From NCBI GenBank assembly GCA_016785225.1, contig JAFBJZ010000371.1:2892158-2956157 (forward strand): DNA of 64,000 nucleotides, given 5' to 3'. Positions 35,121 to 50,200 of this stretch are shown here, one piece after another. The position numbers and the translations under genes were made by a program. This stretch comes from Psettodes erumei (Eukaryota > Chordata > Actinopteri > Pleuronectiformes > Psettodidae). A model generated the notes under the pieces. That model was not told the DNA's origin. It made no database searches and saw nothing but the letters and a program-made list of their open reading frames with translations. Each line of letters begins with the position of its first letter. The stretch's first letter is position 1.

Positions 35121-38100
35121 CCATCCTTGTTCCATGTCCTTCTAAAACCCTAACAGGACTTTCATTACTTAACCATTAATGCTCGGTCACTGGACTGTGG
35201 AGGAAGATGGATAACACTCATGCACACACACACACACACACATGCTGTCCCTCATATCTCACCTGAGTAGTGGAGGGCAGAGAAGAGTTCGTCTGCTCTG
35301 AAGATCCTGACCGGCTCGCTGGAGTTTCCCTCCAAGTTGTACAGGTCCAGATCGGAGCTGCACAAACAACATGATGACACATAAATGGGAGCGTGAAAAC
35401 ACAAACCTGCGCTGTCTGACTGAGGAGGCAGGGCAGAAAAAGAAAGTTTTTTTTCTCACCCAAACATACAGTCTCCAGTGAACGGATCGCAGTCGCCTGC
35501 GCAGTCACACGGACGGCAGCCGTATTCGTGGAAGCCCCAGTATCCCACCATGCACCTGTCGCAGTGGGCTCCGCCTACTCCGGGTTTGCAGATGCAGTTT
35601 CCATTGGAGGGGTCGCAGGGCGAGCCGTCGGCCAAGTGGAAGGGCATGGAGCCCAGGGGGTGGCAGTTGCATGCTGGGAAAGAAAACGAATGAAATCACT
35701 TGAGATAATGCCGCACCGTGACGTGAAGAACTCATGAGCACAGATTTAGAGTCAAGCCTCGTGCACCGGCAGGTGTTTATCCACTTTGGCGAAAACCGAA
35801 GAAAAGACCAAAAGATGAAGAAAAATGGCATGTGCCTCTAACTGCCGTCTGGGCCGCAAACACCTCGAATAAATGTGGTTTCCATTCAACATCAGCACCA
35901 GTCACATTTAATTCTGATGATTTGCTGATGTTTGGAAACTACCAGTACCAAGCAGACGCATCTAAAATGATCCCAAAAAATACTACCAAAAATCGCACAG
36001 GCCGAGCACTGAGTCCAAAGGGCTTCCTCAGCTACCAGTCTGCTGACCTACAAATAATAAGTTATCAGCAGGGCCCGGCGATATGAAATTAGAATTTCAT
36101 CATCTGCGTGGTGTTGTTGTAGTGACACAAAGGCTTCTCTCTTCTCCTTATCGCTGCGTTCTCCCTCCCTCATGTCCCCTCTAATTGGCTCCTGATAGGG
36201 CGTTCTTTAAACAACCTCACAAGACAATATACCGCGCACGCGCACGCACGCGCACATAGCACATCACACCCGCCCGCGTTTCCACGGCCGGTCTGAGAAA
36301 ACTGCCGCCTGCTCACCGCTGTGAGCGCCGAGACCCCGGAGCCTTGCAGGAGGAGGTGTCCTGCCTCCCAACATAAATCTGCCCCTGTCTCGGGGGCAGA
36401 CGGGGAGGGAGGTGTTTCGGGGGGGGGCGGCGCGTTGAAGGACAGGGCAGGAAAAGAGGGGGGAGAAAGATGGGTGTGGGGGGTGTTGTTTGGAGCCATT
36501 TTTCTTGTGTTCAATGACGCTTGAAGCTTGACTGGCAGTAAATGACTCTTAACTACTTACTGTACGCCCAGAGGCCTGTCTCTCCGGCCCCCTCACCTCT
36601 TTTTTCTGTCAGCAACCGTTTAACTCTTTTATTAAGTGAAAAACACTCTGCGAGTCCAGCTTCCCTCTCTTTAAAACCGTCGTTATTTGAATATGTTTGG
36701 ATTTTGGACGAAACAAAACTTGAATATATCAACTCCGGATGTTAAATACACACACATATATATATATATTTCTGACATTGATTAACAGATTTCAAGAAGG
36801 AATAATGTGTAAAGAAATAGTCAATAATGAAAATAAAGTCAACTCCACCCTCAATGTGGGCATTTCAGAACTGATAAAATACGTTGACAGTATTATATTT
36901 TCCCCCTCTTTGAGATGGGTTATATATCACTTTTTCCCACGCTGGACTCCTCTAACTGCAGAAGCGCCATAAATTGATCTTTTTTGCCCCGTAAGGACGT
37001 CCCCTCGGCCTCCCCGCGCCCCGAAACCAGACAATTATCAGCCCAGACACCCGCAGTGGCGAAGATAAGACCGACCTTATCATGAGACGGAGCAGTACTG
37101 TATCAATAAATTCATGTCGAGATCACAGGTATACACCCAACGTTACAAGACGAGACTTTCATTTACAGAGCTTTGAATGTGTGTGTGTGTGTGTGTGTGT
37201 CTATTCTTTAGTTAGCAACCTCTGCATGTTAATAATTACCCTAACCCTACCACCTCAGTTCCAGTAAGGCCAGAACACGTGTGAAGAGGTGTTCAGTAAG
37301 CGTGTGTTTACATATCTGCGTGACAGTTTATGAGCATCTCATGGGGGGTGGGGGGGGCACTATACACAAGGTCACTACGCATGTAAATATGTGTGTGTGT
37401 GTGTGTGTGTGTGTAAAAGAAAGCTGTCAGCTGCAGGAGCTCTGGCATGGAAAACTATGAGCGTGTTCTTGGACATGACAGGACACCTGCCTGAACAACT
37501 ACAAAAAACACCCACAGAAGATAGCCTCCCCCCTCCCACCCCCACCTCCCCGGTACAGTGTTTTCATGTGTACACGAGCCTGCGTGGAGTCCGACAGCCG
37601 TGTTTTCTTTCCCGGGCCCCTCAGAGCCTGGTATGAAAAAAATGTTCCTCACGACGGAGGGAAATTCCTCCGTTGTCAGCGAGCGGGTACGTCGGGATAT
37701 CACAACCTGTGCCTTCGTCTCAGCGGGTTCTCCGAGCATGCCGCAGCATCTTCTTTACCCCCCACCCCCCCCAATGAATCGGCCCTCAGGGAAGAACATT
37801 TGCCATCCAGCCTCTGTGGTTACCTAACCCAAGCAGTGAAATTTAAACCCTATGAACACATGCCTGGAATAAAAAAAAACAAACAATAAAAGCGGTGGAT
37901 CAATTCTCTGTGAGACGCCAGCACAAACAAACTTGGTTCTAAATTGGCGCTGGAAGAAGACAGTGGGGAAAACACCAACGAACAACAATGGGTCCGGGCT
38001 GTAAATCAACTGCAAAATCTTGCATCGATGCTGATGGACTCCCGACCTGATGAGGGCGCCAGATAAAAAGTCAGAGGATCGCCAAAAGTTATTACAGTCC

Positions 38101-38676
38101 ATCCTGATGGGAACATGAATGCGTGCCACCGAATTTAACGCCAACTCATTGTTGACATATTTGCAGAATCGCTGTGAGATAAAGGACCGCGCTCCACGTT
38201 AGCGGGTCACAGGCACGTCGCATTCTGACTGCGAGGCCCGCTCCTGGGAACACGGAGCCCATTCTTGGCGACTGATAGCGACCGCGAATGTGTGGTATCA
38301 CTCCCAACATGTGCTGTTCTGTAATATTCGCTGTCTGATAACGGTTGTAATGAAATCTCTTGATATGAAAAAACAAAAACAGGACAACGACCGAGTGATT
38401 AAAGAAAAAACAAAAAACTGGTGTTTTTGAATGGTCTAATGCAATTCTGACAGTTGTTTTGGACTCGAGATGTTGGCGCGGGCGTACATGAACGCACACA
38501 CATTGCGGTGATGGTGTGCGAGTCCGGCATACCTTGCAGGACTGAGCTCACTGGGTCAAATCGCAGAGATAATCAGAGGGAGAATGTAGCCACTGCTCGT
38601 GTTTATGGATGTCTATCTCGTGTTTACTTAAGACTCGTCTCATCACCGGAGGGCAGCACGCCGCGCGACCCACCCA

Positions 38677-38714
<38 letters not shown>

Positions 38715-41700
38715 GCGCACAGGCACGGCTACTACCAATGATTACCCCCGGAGCTACTCGAGCTCTGAGTCACATATGAGAAACGGCGAAAAAAAACAAG
38801 CAGAGATGGACAAGCGGGGGCTGTGTGTGTCAAGACGTAGGAATGCCGCCATCTGATGATTAACTACGGTGTAAACCTTGGATGGAGCGTGCCGTCTCAG
38901 ACACACACACACACACACACACACGCGCGCGCGCGCACACACGCAGAGCCAGGTGCCCATCAGGAATCAGCGTTATCCAGCAGCACGTCCCGGCTTGTGA
39001 TCTCAGTCCTCAGCATTCCTTGGGATAATGAGAGCGGGATGCCAGTGTGTGTGTGTATGTGTGTCTGTGTGCGTGTGTGTGTGTGTATGGGGTTAATGTT
39101 TTGATTCACACCAGCAACATTTTGTCAACACTGGCATGATTAATGACATTTTACAGTGTGTTCTCCACACAGCGCTGAGTGTCAGGGTGACAGTTTATCA
39201 AAAGGCAGGGTATGGGAATGACTCCGCGTCTAATGTTTACCAGTGAAATTCCGACAGTCATCTCATATACACAGACAACATTCCTGGGGGCTTAATGGAG
39301 TGATGACTAAGGCGGTTGTGGTCAGTGTAATAAAATGCAGCATGTTGGCACCTTGATGTGGGATTCCAGTATCCAGATAAAACTACATAATGAATTTCTG
39401 GTACATTCTGCTCAAAACTTTGTTCTCTCTTTGAATAACAGAAACTCTAAACACAGGAATGTCAAAGGCAGCAACAGGTTGATGTCATATTCTGCCACTG
39501 AAAGAAGAGTTTTAATTTTCCCTAGTAACTAAACTTTCAGTTCCTTGAATTCAAAATTCAGAAAGTCATAAAATGACATGGTGTCAAATGTCAATTTGAA
39601 TGGAAAAAAGGTCACATTTCAAAAGTGAAAAAACTGTAAAAGTCGACTGAATTCACTGTATGGTAGCGATGTCTACTAAATTTCATCAAATGAATGATTT
39701 TTTTCCTCTCATTTAATAAAGAAAATGCCAGACTGTGAATGATTAAAGGTTATCTCTCACTGCCAGAGTTTCTTTGTCACTCGCTGACGTGCAGCCTCAT
39801 TTATTTGGTTTCTTCCTCGGCATCGGTCCAGGTGAGGTTTGACTTCCTCTACCATGTGCTGCTTTAGGAGACCCAGAAACTTTTGGCTCAGAAGACTCAT
39901 CCTGAGTTGCTGACAAATCCTAATTCACATACAATTTGAATTTGTAAATGTGTAACACATGGTGCGGCTGTAGGTTGCGGTCTCAGAATGACGGAAATAT
40001 ACAGATAAATTACACACAGCGCAAACATTTGACTTCATTCCTGGTACTTTTGAACCTTTACGTTCACTTTACTTCACCGCTCCTGCACTGAAGTTAGCAG
40101 CGTGTTTAGTAACTGGTGTGTGTGTTTTGTGCGTCTTACGTTTGCAGGAGTCGGGGGCGGTTTGCGGCCGATGCGGGTCCCTGTAGAAGCCGGCCTTGCA
40201 TTTCTGACACTGGCGCCCCGCGGTGTTGTGCAGACAGTCGCACACGCCTCCGCTGCGCTGGCCGGACTCGCGCCACGCCGTCCAATCGAAGCGGCAAGTG
40301 TGGGCGTGGCCGTTGCACTTGCACTCTGGGGGTGAGAGGTAGGATTTTAAGTGTGAAATGACTGGAAGTAGTCTGTTAATCAGATTCTGCGTGGATTTGC
40401 ATTAAATGCATATTCCAAACATCTTAAAGGTACAGCAGCTCTGAGAAAGTTCTCGTCAAACAGGATGAGGCTTTTAAGAACTTCACAGTTGCTTTTTACA
40501 AACCTGACCCCTAAGAAATGCAAGCTCGCTGATGGCCCAAAGCAACCAGGTGTTTTTTTTTATAATCTTGCCTTATTTTCTTAATCTTTTTCCTGGTGCT
40601 ATAATTTCTATTCCGCCCTTCTGTATGCTCGTTTCTCCTTGAATCCCTGTCTGGGCTTGGATATCTGTTTACGTGCCGTGCTTCTTTCCAGATGCAGGTA
40701 CTGGCCACTGTCTTCATTTTTGTTTGCTCCAGTCGTTCATAGGATCATCTTACATCACATTACTACCTCGACTGCTTGGTAAATAAAAGCAGGGCTAGTG
40801 ATGGTGGCTGCAGTCGACTCGACTCACTCCGACATTCGTGCGGCGCCCCCGTCAATCCGTCAGCGGGCTGCCACGGTCGGTCGCTGTAGAGGGGGGCGCA
40901 TCGCTCGCAGTGATCACCTGCGGTGTTGTGTCTGCACACACACTTCCCATGGACCTGAGGGCAAGAGATTGAGGGAGAAAGGGAGAGGGAGAGAGAGAGA
41001 GCTCATTAGCAACAGGCAAAATGATGGACGGAGGTACAAAGATAGAAGGATAGGAGGAACAAAGAGGTCAGTGTGATGGAGAGGACGGTTTCCCGCATGA
41101 GGACAGGCCTGCTGGGGAGGGCGAAGACTTTACTCTTCCTCTTGATTTCACACTCACTCTCATTGTTCCCTCATCTCTCTTGCCCCGTTCCACGACTCCC
41201 AGTTTTTTCCCTTTTCTTTTTTTGTCCTCTTCCTATCCACTTCCTCTGACTTTCTCATTTCCTCTCGTTCCATCTCGCTCTCTCGTACTCCCCTCGCTCG
41301 GAATTAGTGAATTAGTGAGACTGATTGTTTGGCTTCATCACTGGAAACAAGGACGGGGCTCCGCTCTGAAAACCCTGTGCTCATGTGTGTGAGAAGAGTG
41401 CAAGTATGCAGTGCTGAGAGCACAATAACAATCTCCTTGTCATTCCTGTGAGTTGGAATGCCATGCATGCTGGATAATGATTGAAGGGGGGGGGTAAGCC
41501 AAGGCATCTGAGGAACCCCTTTATTTGTTTGCGTTACACCGTGCAACTGTAATGTAGGACACACAATTATAAATTGATTACAGAGGTAGACACACAACCC
41601 CAAACGCACAAAAACACGCACCAATTCCTGCGTTGGTTTCCCACGGTGTGCGATGTGTCGCGACTCCTGAATAGCTCTGATTCACACGCACACACTCTAT

Positions 41701-44700
41701 ACTGAGTGTAGAGTTAAACACATCCACATGCTACGGGAGCTCAGCTATAAACAACATGTCCTCCGCCTGAACTGACCCCCGATCAGTCCCGTAGCGTCGA
41801 CGTGAGCACACGCAGATGTGTGAGCACAAGTGACTGATTTTACACACATCACACACCACTTCAATCACACTAATAGGGGAGCAATTGCATAAATGAGAGG
41901 TCCAGGCAAATAGGAGGCAGGAGACCTAATGACACAAAAAAAGGAGAAAGACGGAGGAATTCATGAAAAGTTCCAGAGCGGAGAGGAAGGAGGGGCACAG
42001 ACCGGGGGGGGGTATCGGACAGGGAGGAAGGAGATGAAGGGGAAAAGGGCAGCGGCAACAGCATCTGGCTCGGGTCCAGACAGCTGGTATTTCAACCCAT
42101 TCACATGTTTACCGTACCGTGATACGGGACAATTAACACATGTATACACTGAGAGCCGCACACACGCAATCATCCAAAGTCGGCCGTACAGATGACACAG
42201 CAGGGCTGGGCTGATAGAGGCCGCTGATAATTGATAGGTCATTTCAGTTGAACCTCTTTCAAGCCTAAGTATGGGTAATAGCTAGATGTTTCTTTATCAA
42301 AATGAAAGGCCAGTTCTTCCAGACACAGAACTGTATTATACTACCCCAAAAACTGTACACTGTCATCGCAACAGATTTTACTAGTCAGTTTAACATCATA
42401 ATTCTTATATACAGTTCTGAAATGGTTTTAAGTTAAGTGTAATGTTGATATAGTAGTTGTCCCATCTGTGATGTAATCTTTTTTCCCGTTAAGAAGAGAG
42501 AGACAGGAAGGACGAATGCATAAAGACATCAGCGAAATACATGCAAACACAAAAACACACACACGCACGCGGACACATGCACGCACCCTGGCGGGACTAA
42601 TTGCAGCAGACGTCCCAGTCGCTGGCCCTGGATGTTATTATGCATATGTGTGTTGGCTTTGTGGCCAACTGCTAGACAGTGTAATCACCCTGAACCGCAA
42701 AACCCCATGTGGGGGTCCGAGAGCACAAACCAACAGCGACACCAACAAACAAACAAACCGATCCCTTCATCCCCGCTCACAGTGTCTGGGCGGTAATGAC
42801 TCCACGCATCAGGGCCACTTTCACCGCTGATTGCTGCACGCACATGCACACACACACACACGCTTGCACACGCGCACACAGAGCAGACAAAACATTGCAT
42901 GCTTATGCACGCACACACTTCGCACACAGACCAAACAAACAAAACATACTGTACATACACCGCATGAATAGAATATAATGGAAAGCATTACAACAGAATA
43001 CAATGGAATAGAATAATCCTGCGAGGGGGGTTTGCTGCATATAAAAACAGCTTCGGGAGGTCACACACAATCATAAAAGCCCCAAAACTGCACGACTGCG
43101 CACACACCCTCCTCTTCCCTGAACGACCCGTAATCTCTGCCCTCATCTCCCGTCTTGTGCTCTCTGCTTGTTTGGGTTTTGCCCGAAACAGCGGCTCTGG
43201 GTCGAAACGGAGACACAAAACAAACTGCTGATAGGCGGGAAAAAAGGCACTTATATAACGGGCGCGTGTGTGTTTACTGAACTCGCCTGCGTGCCACACG
43301 GCATAGCGGTGCTCTGCTGACCTGAGGTAATGTTGTGAGGACGGTTAAGGAGGATTTACCTTTCAGACTTTAAGACCTTGGCTCAGCCAGACTAATATTT
43401 GTGGTGAAATATGAATATCAGCCACTTGGTTTCATATTCCTCACAAGTAAGCATTAAAATGATTCATTATTGTTTTTATTGTTATTATCATCCTGGCGTG
43501 CAGAGGGGAGTCTTAGAGTCCCGTTGATTAAACACTATTTTAAAGAATTTTCTACTAACAAAAAAAAAAAAAAAAGAAAATCCTCATGAAACTACTGGGA
43601 ACTGGAGCTACTTGGAATTTCTTGGCAGGGAATTAGTGAGATCTAAAGATTCAAAGACTGTGTCCAATAAATCGCCCATCAGCGGCGTTATTGCAGAAAC
43701 GCCGGTGTCAGCAACAAAAACACACATGAACGTTCATTTATCACATGACACGCCAAACATTTTCTCTGGTTTACATCATGAGCGTTTTGGCGTTTATTGA
43801 AGCTGCTCCTCCGAATCTCTCCTCTGGAATGCTACATCGGGATTTGTTGTCTTTTCATGTTCTAGATAAGTTAGATATAACAATTAAAATGATAAGTAGA
43901 AGTCAAGATCCTTAGTATTGACAGCTATCCACCAAACACAAGGTCGAGCCCTATTGAACCTGAGCCAACTGGACAAGCCAGAGTATTGGCAGATAGTGAT
44001 GTTATGAGGTTTCAGTGCAGAAATGCCAGTAAATAACTGAGGACCAGTGTTTACATCATCCATCAGAGAGCAATGCCACCTTTATATTTCAACTGTAAAA
44101 GTTAATTTCAGTGCAATTTATTTAAATGAGGGAACCGCATTTGTTTTGTTTGTTGTTTTCGTCAAAAATCCAGGTTGAGTGGGGCTTTACTACTGTACAT
44201 ATACAGTAGATGCAGTGCTGTTGTTTTCTATTGTACAGCCATCTTAGAGCCTTTGCTTATACAAATAGTAAAGGAAACTCTTTGTTGACTCTCACTTTCC
44301 CCATCAAGCTTGGCTGATTGCTGATTGCTGCTTCAAAATCATCCAGTATTTCGGTTTGTGGAGATGGCCGCGATAGGAGCCTGGCTCTGAAATGCTCGCA
44401 TTTGATCCCTGGCCAAATGCATTGTCTGTTCACACCTTTATCAACACGCACGCACACATCAACGCCATCATTAACCCCAAGGCTGAATCAATATCTCCAT
44501 CTCCATGGGCTCGTTATCAGCGGAAAAGCAGCTGTTTATCTGACCAGACAGAGGAGCAGAGGAAACGGGAGAGCGGGGGGTTATCCCCTCCACCCCTTCT
44601 TTAATCTGCTACTACGGCAACTGCCAACACAAATGAACGAGCCATTTGGGCAGCCCATAATCTTGATTTCCTTGGAACGTGTGGTAATATGTGTACAGCA

Positions 44701-45964
44701 CGTAACTGAATCATTACCAAAGTCTCACACTCAGGTTCACGTGATGACAAACTGAACCAACTCCATGATGACTGGACGACCTCCATCCACTGATGAAGAC
44801 CATGAGATCTACAGAGAGCTAGTGAATGGACCTTGACTTAAAATAATTTTGGTGAACTACTATCCCCACAGTCAGTAAATGTTAAGAGTTTTACAGTGAA
44901 TGCATTTTCTCCCACTCACTGCCCCTCTCTTACCACATGGTTGGTCCGGTCTCTAATGGGCTGGTATCCCGGGGCGGGGACGCACTGTTCAGCGTGCCCA
45001 TTGCAGAAACAGCTCCCCTTCACTATCAGATCGTAGATGGCAAAGTGTCGGGTCGGGAGATCTTCGCCGTGCGCCGAGGTGAGGTCTTTGGCTTGGCAGG
45101 GACACGACTGGTGCTGCAGCAGCCGGATGCGGATGTTGGTCACCCTGAGCTGCTGCTGACCCTCCGCCCCGAATGGATCCAGGGACTCCCACTTTGGGAG
45201 TGTTCGGTAGATCACCTGTTGGTCGAAGATATAGCAAGAAAGAGTCTGTGCCCATTTCAGCAAAAGACACAACAAAAAACTGAAATCATATCACAATCTA
45301 TTTAGTCAAGGACAGGCCTCCATCTTCACTTGGCTCAGTATATTTTTGACTTTGTCAGGCCATGAAGCCCTTGGCTGATTGGTTCTCCCTTCAGGAAGTT
45401 GTTTTTCTGGGCTATTGGTTTTTCTTTATGTCTCAGATTGCAGAAAAAGGACAATGAAATTCTTGATGGCACAGAGGAGTTTCTCTTTTGCTCCTCCACG
45501 ATCTAAAGCTATTAGACGAACGTGTTCAGTGGCACAATCGGGTTCATCGACACTGCTCATGTCACCACATCTGTCATGTTAATGGGGGTTTGTTTTGGTA
45601 TCATCTGTGCACTTAAGCTTGACCTTACAACCCGCCGTCATTGACCACATCCTCACATGACCATGAGGGTGCTGGGTATCCTTAAATTAGTGCCCTCCCC
45701 CCACCTCTCTCTCTCTCTCTCTCTCTTTACCCTGTCTGGTCCCTGGACATCCTTCAACTCGAAGATCCCATTGTGGGCTGCCATCGCCATGGCTACTGCT
45801 GCCATTGGCAACCAACACTGCTGCTGTTGTCAGGGTGAAAAAGTTGGTGTCTACCCCAACTCTCGCTGCGAGAGAAATGTGTGTGTGTATGTGTGTGTGT
45901 GCAGTGTGTCTTACCAGAGTATGTGTTGTTGTCACTGGCTGGCTGTCAATGATACCATTGGATG

Positions 45965-45996
<32 letters not shown>

Positions 45997-47170
45997 TTAT
46001 GTGTGTAAGCGAGTGTTTTCTTCGGTTGAAGATTTGGTCGAGATTCAAGCATTGCCCCCATGCGGCTCCCTGATTGGCTGGATGACTAGCCGAGAGTGTG
46101 ATGGGAGGAGCGCTATTAATTTCCCTGTTGTTGGAAAAGGTCGCGGGGTCACAGCATTGTGGTCCGCAATTAAGAGAACACGACAAATAGGCCGAGGGGC
46201 GCCGGTCCACGGGAGAGCACGGAGAACAGGGCCAGACAAAGACGGGGATGGAGATGCAGCTTCACATAACTCAGCGCCACACAAAAGGCCTGCGACAGCC
46301 CGGCGACACCACAGCAACACCAGTGCACGCACACAACCACACTGGCATGCACACAAACACACACTGACAAAATCACATCAGTGTTGTGGATTCCTTTAGA
46401 CAACACAGATTCCACAGGAGGCCTTCTTGGCGCTTTTACTACACTATCATGCCTCATGGGCTTCCTCTGAATGTGGAGAGTAAATATTCGCAGATATGCT
46501 GATGACACCCAAGTTTATGTTAATCTGTGTCCTGAATAGATGCAAGTCTGGGCGTAACCCCAAGAGTCTTTCAGGGGTTTTAGGGGGCCAAGCAACTGTT
46601 ATTTAATGTGCTCTAACATTATCATAAACAGAGTGAAAAACATCAGCTCTTTTAATCTGCGTTTCACTTCTTTGTATCGAATGTGGGAGCGTGAGAATCT
46701 TTACTCCATAGAGGATATGAATCATTAGGTCATTAATCATTAAATTACATCATGGAGATTGACATAATGACACATTACAATCTCATACTGTCAGGGAAAG
46801 CTTTATACCTGCTATTAAAATATGCAACAAATGTCTGGCCAGTTATGCCACCTTTTAATTGTGTATCTGAGGCAGTGGGTTCACTGTGGGCCATGTGTCC
46901 TCTCATAATCTTTCTTCCTGTTTCCAGGCTGAGAAATAAAGTAAGTCTGGCTTTCACAGGCCTAATTCCATCAAAGCACTGTGGACTGTAATCTGGTAAA
47001 CAGGCACAATGGGCATTGATGGAAGGAGAAAGACGGAGAGAGAAACAGAGAGAGCGAGGGGGGATGGGTGTCTAGCCAACAGTACCAACATCCATCAGTG
47101 CAATGGCACTTCCTTCCCAGCCGACAGACGGAGAGCCGACTGTATGTGTTTATCTGAAAGGGCATGGACC

Positions 47171-47204
<34 letters not shown>

Positions 47205-50200
47205 CGAGGAACTATGGAAAAGAGAAAGAAAATGTGTGTGTGTGTGCTGATTGGCCTGCCTCACTCTCTTCCCTAAGGAGGTCAGCCTCTGCAACAAACA
47301 CTCACATTCTTCCAGCCCAGCTGACCTCATAAATAAGACAAGAAGTCCTACACACAAACACACACACACACAGACTGCGCCACCTTTTCCCCACATTACA
47401 GGTGAACACGAACAGCTTTCAGCACAAGAGATGACATGCTTTCATGTTTGCAGGAGAAACACGAGAGGCAGTAAGCTGAGAATACCTGCTGCCTGTAATC
47501 GCCCCCAGCTTCCCATATGCATGCAGGCAAGCTTGAAATGAAGGTATAAGCCATGTGATGTGCCTTTTATTTACTGCCCTTTAATGCACATCGCTGATGC
47601 AATGACATTTTTGACTATCTGTCTCTCTCTGGTGCAGGGTGTGCTTCTTTGGCTGATGGAAGTTCATTCTTTAAGTCATCATGAAGCTTCGAGTAAGGAT
47701 CATTTTACTTGATTCAACAGCCGATTACTTGTTTAGTCCATAATATACTAAAAATATCCTCTACAAGAGTCCAAAGTTATATCCTTAGATGTTTTTTTTA
47801 AGATAGAAGCAAAATGTCACGTCGGCCCTTTGCTGTTTTTATGTCTTTTGTGTTCAGTTCTAAGTGATGGTAAGTATTACATGTTGTGATTACATGTTTC
47901 GCCATAAAAAGTATGTCCCCATGAAACACAGAGGCATAGAGGGCCTACAGCTCTAACACACACACTGTACAGTACAAGGCTTTGTTGTCGTCACCTTGCA
48001 CAGGGCACAGACTGCTTAACTGCCGTTACAGGTGACGTGCAATCACAACAAAAACACGCACGTAGAAGAGTGAGTGTGAACAGCTGAGCAGCAGCAGCAG
48101 CTGGGCTGTCACAGCTCTACTTGACCTCTTTTAACCTCTGGGTCATCAGTTGAGGGAGGTTAGAGGGCAGAGGTCGTGCCCCCAGCACAGGTGGCTGAAA
48201 GCAGTCAGTCAGACAGAAACAGAAAAAGGCACACAAGATGCTATTTTCACACCTTCAAACAAAAGGTGTAGAGCTGTAGCGATTACTTGATTAATCAACT
48301 GTTTTTTTAAGCTAAAATGGCAAACATTTGCTGCTGTCAGCCTCTTAAATGGGACGATTTGATGCTTTTCTTTGTCATATCTTTGAGATCTGATCTGCTA
48401 GTCGGACAAAACAAAACATCTGAAGATGTCACCTTCAACTGTGGGGAACTGCAGATTTAATCGATAATCGTTTGTTTAATCACGTCACAAAAGGAACAAA
48501 GAGTACATAAACTCCTGCAGTGCACACCCAGAAATGAGTGAAACTTAAAAGCAGAGAAACACAGCAGGAGTATATAGAAGGAGATTTATGACCGTGTAGC
48601 AGAATAAGTCCATAACAGCTGTCGGAAAGGCGTGGCAGCGGGAAGAGCCCGTCGGAGAGGGCGTAAACACCCGCTACAGATGAGAGCGCTGCGGGGAGTC
48701 ATGCACAGCGCCACGCCTGGCATGTGCCTCCACACACACACACACACACACACGGCTTCCATTAAACATCAGTGGACTTCAGGAAGCTCTCTCGTGCTAC
48801 AGTCAAAGTACGCCTATTAAACACTCACTCATGCACACACACACACACGCACTCACAAAGCTTCTCCCCACCTGGCTGCTCTCTGCTTTTATGCTGCTCA
48901 GTGCGCTAAGTACGGCGTGTGACTCCTGCATGTTGCGTGACTTCACTGAACAAAGAGCTGGGGGGTGGGGGCGTGGAGCGGGTGCCGCACAAAAGCACAA
49001 GCATCTGTCTGTCCCGTGGCGTGGTTTACCTGTCATACGTGCCGTATCGTATGACATCATTAGCGCTTCACTCCCAGAGGGTGAAAAAGCTGCCTACTGA
49101 GCATTAAACTCCCCCCTCCCCCCCTAGTGTTTCACTGCAGGTGTGTATCCGCCCTCCTTTCCACCTGCGTTAATCTGCTTTGTGAGAGACCTCCCTGTGC
49201 TTGGGCCAAAAGAAAAAAAATTGGGAACTCAACCAAGTATTGATACAAGTCAAGTGATCGTTCAAGCTGCATCCAGAAAGTACAGCAAGTCCAGATGTTT
49301 GCGGCTCCTGCTGCTGTCAGATCATTAAGAGGAATGAGAGTGTTGCAGTTTTTTTTATTTCAGGCTTTTGATTACTTTACACAAAAACTCTTCTGGTGTA
49401 TTTACTATTGATGTACTTAGTAAGTGCATCATATTTGACTTTCCTTTTGATTTTTCTCTGATTTTTTTTTCTCGAAAGATTTTTTTAAAGATTTTAGACT
49501 TGGTTGATTTTGGTGACACCTGTGGTCACTGATGGTAATGGGAGATGTGTCTGTTAGGGTCAGGGACTGAGACATGGACCATGGACCCCAAATGGTCCCT
49601 GATTTAAGTACAAGTGTTGGTTGGGACTATTGCTGCATCTCCATCCCTCCAAGTTTCCCGTCGTCTCTGTGCTACTGTCCGTAATACTTGGGAGTAAGAG
49701 TCCCAGAGTTTGGTTTAAAATGACTGGCCACATTTTGCGTTGACTGCTCTGTCAGAAACACAACAGAAGAGGACGACCAATGGTTCTAACTCTGTTTACA
49801 GTGCAACACTGTCTTTCGTGTTGTGTGAAATGTGCCGTGCACCAGCCTTTGTCTGTTGCATGATTCATTTCCTGTGAATCCTTGTGGGAAAACTATTGTA
49901 CAGAGAATGCAAATACACTGAATGGCTTTTGTTACTGGAGGATCTAACAATAGAGTGTTGACCATTGCACGGTCTGAAAAACTCGAACGGCAAACAGATT
50001 CTAATGACATTATGCATTTAATGTGATGAAGCTACATCAGACAGTCAGGACCAAAACCCAGAGCCCCCTCCTCACCTCTCCACGGTTGCAGGGATAAGCC
50101 CCCGAGTATTTGGAAGTGCAGGTGGCCCCGTCCCGGCCCACTCCTCCCTTCCCCTCCTCCAGCCCGAAGGCGTGGCTGCAGTTGCTGGCGTAGTACTGCA

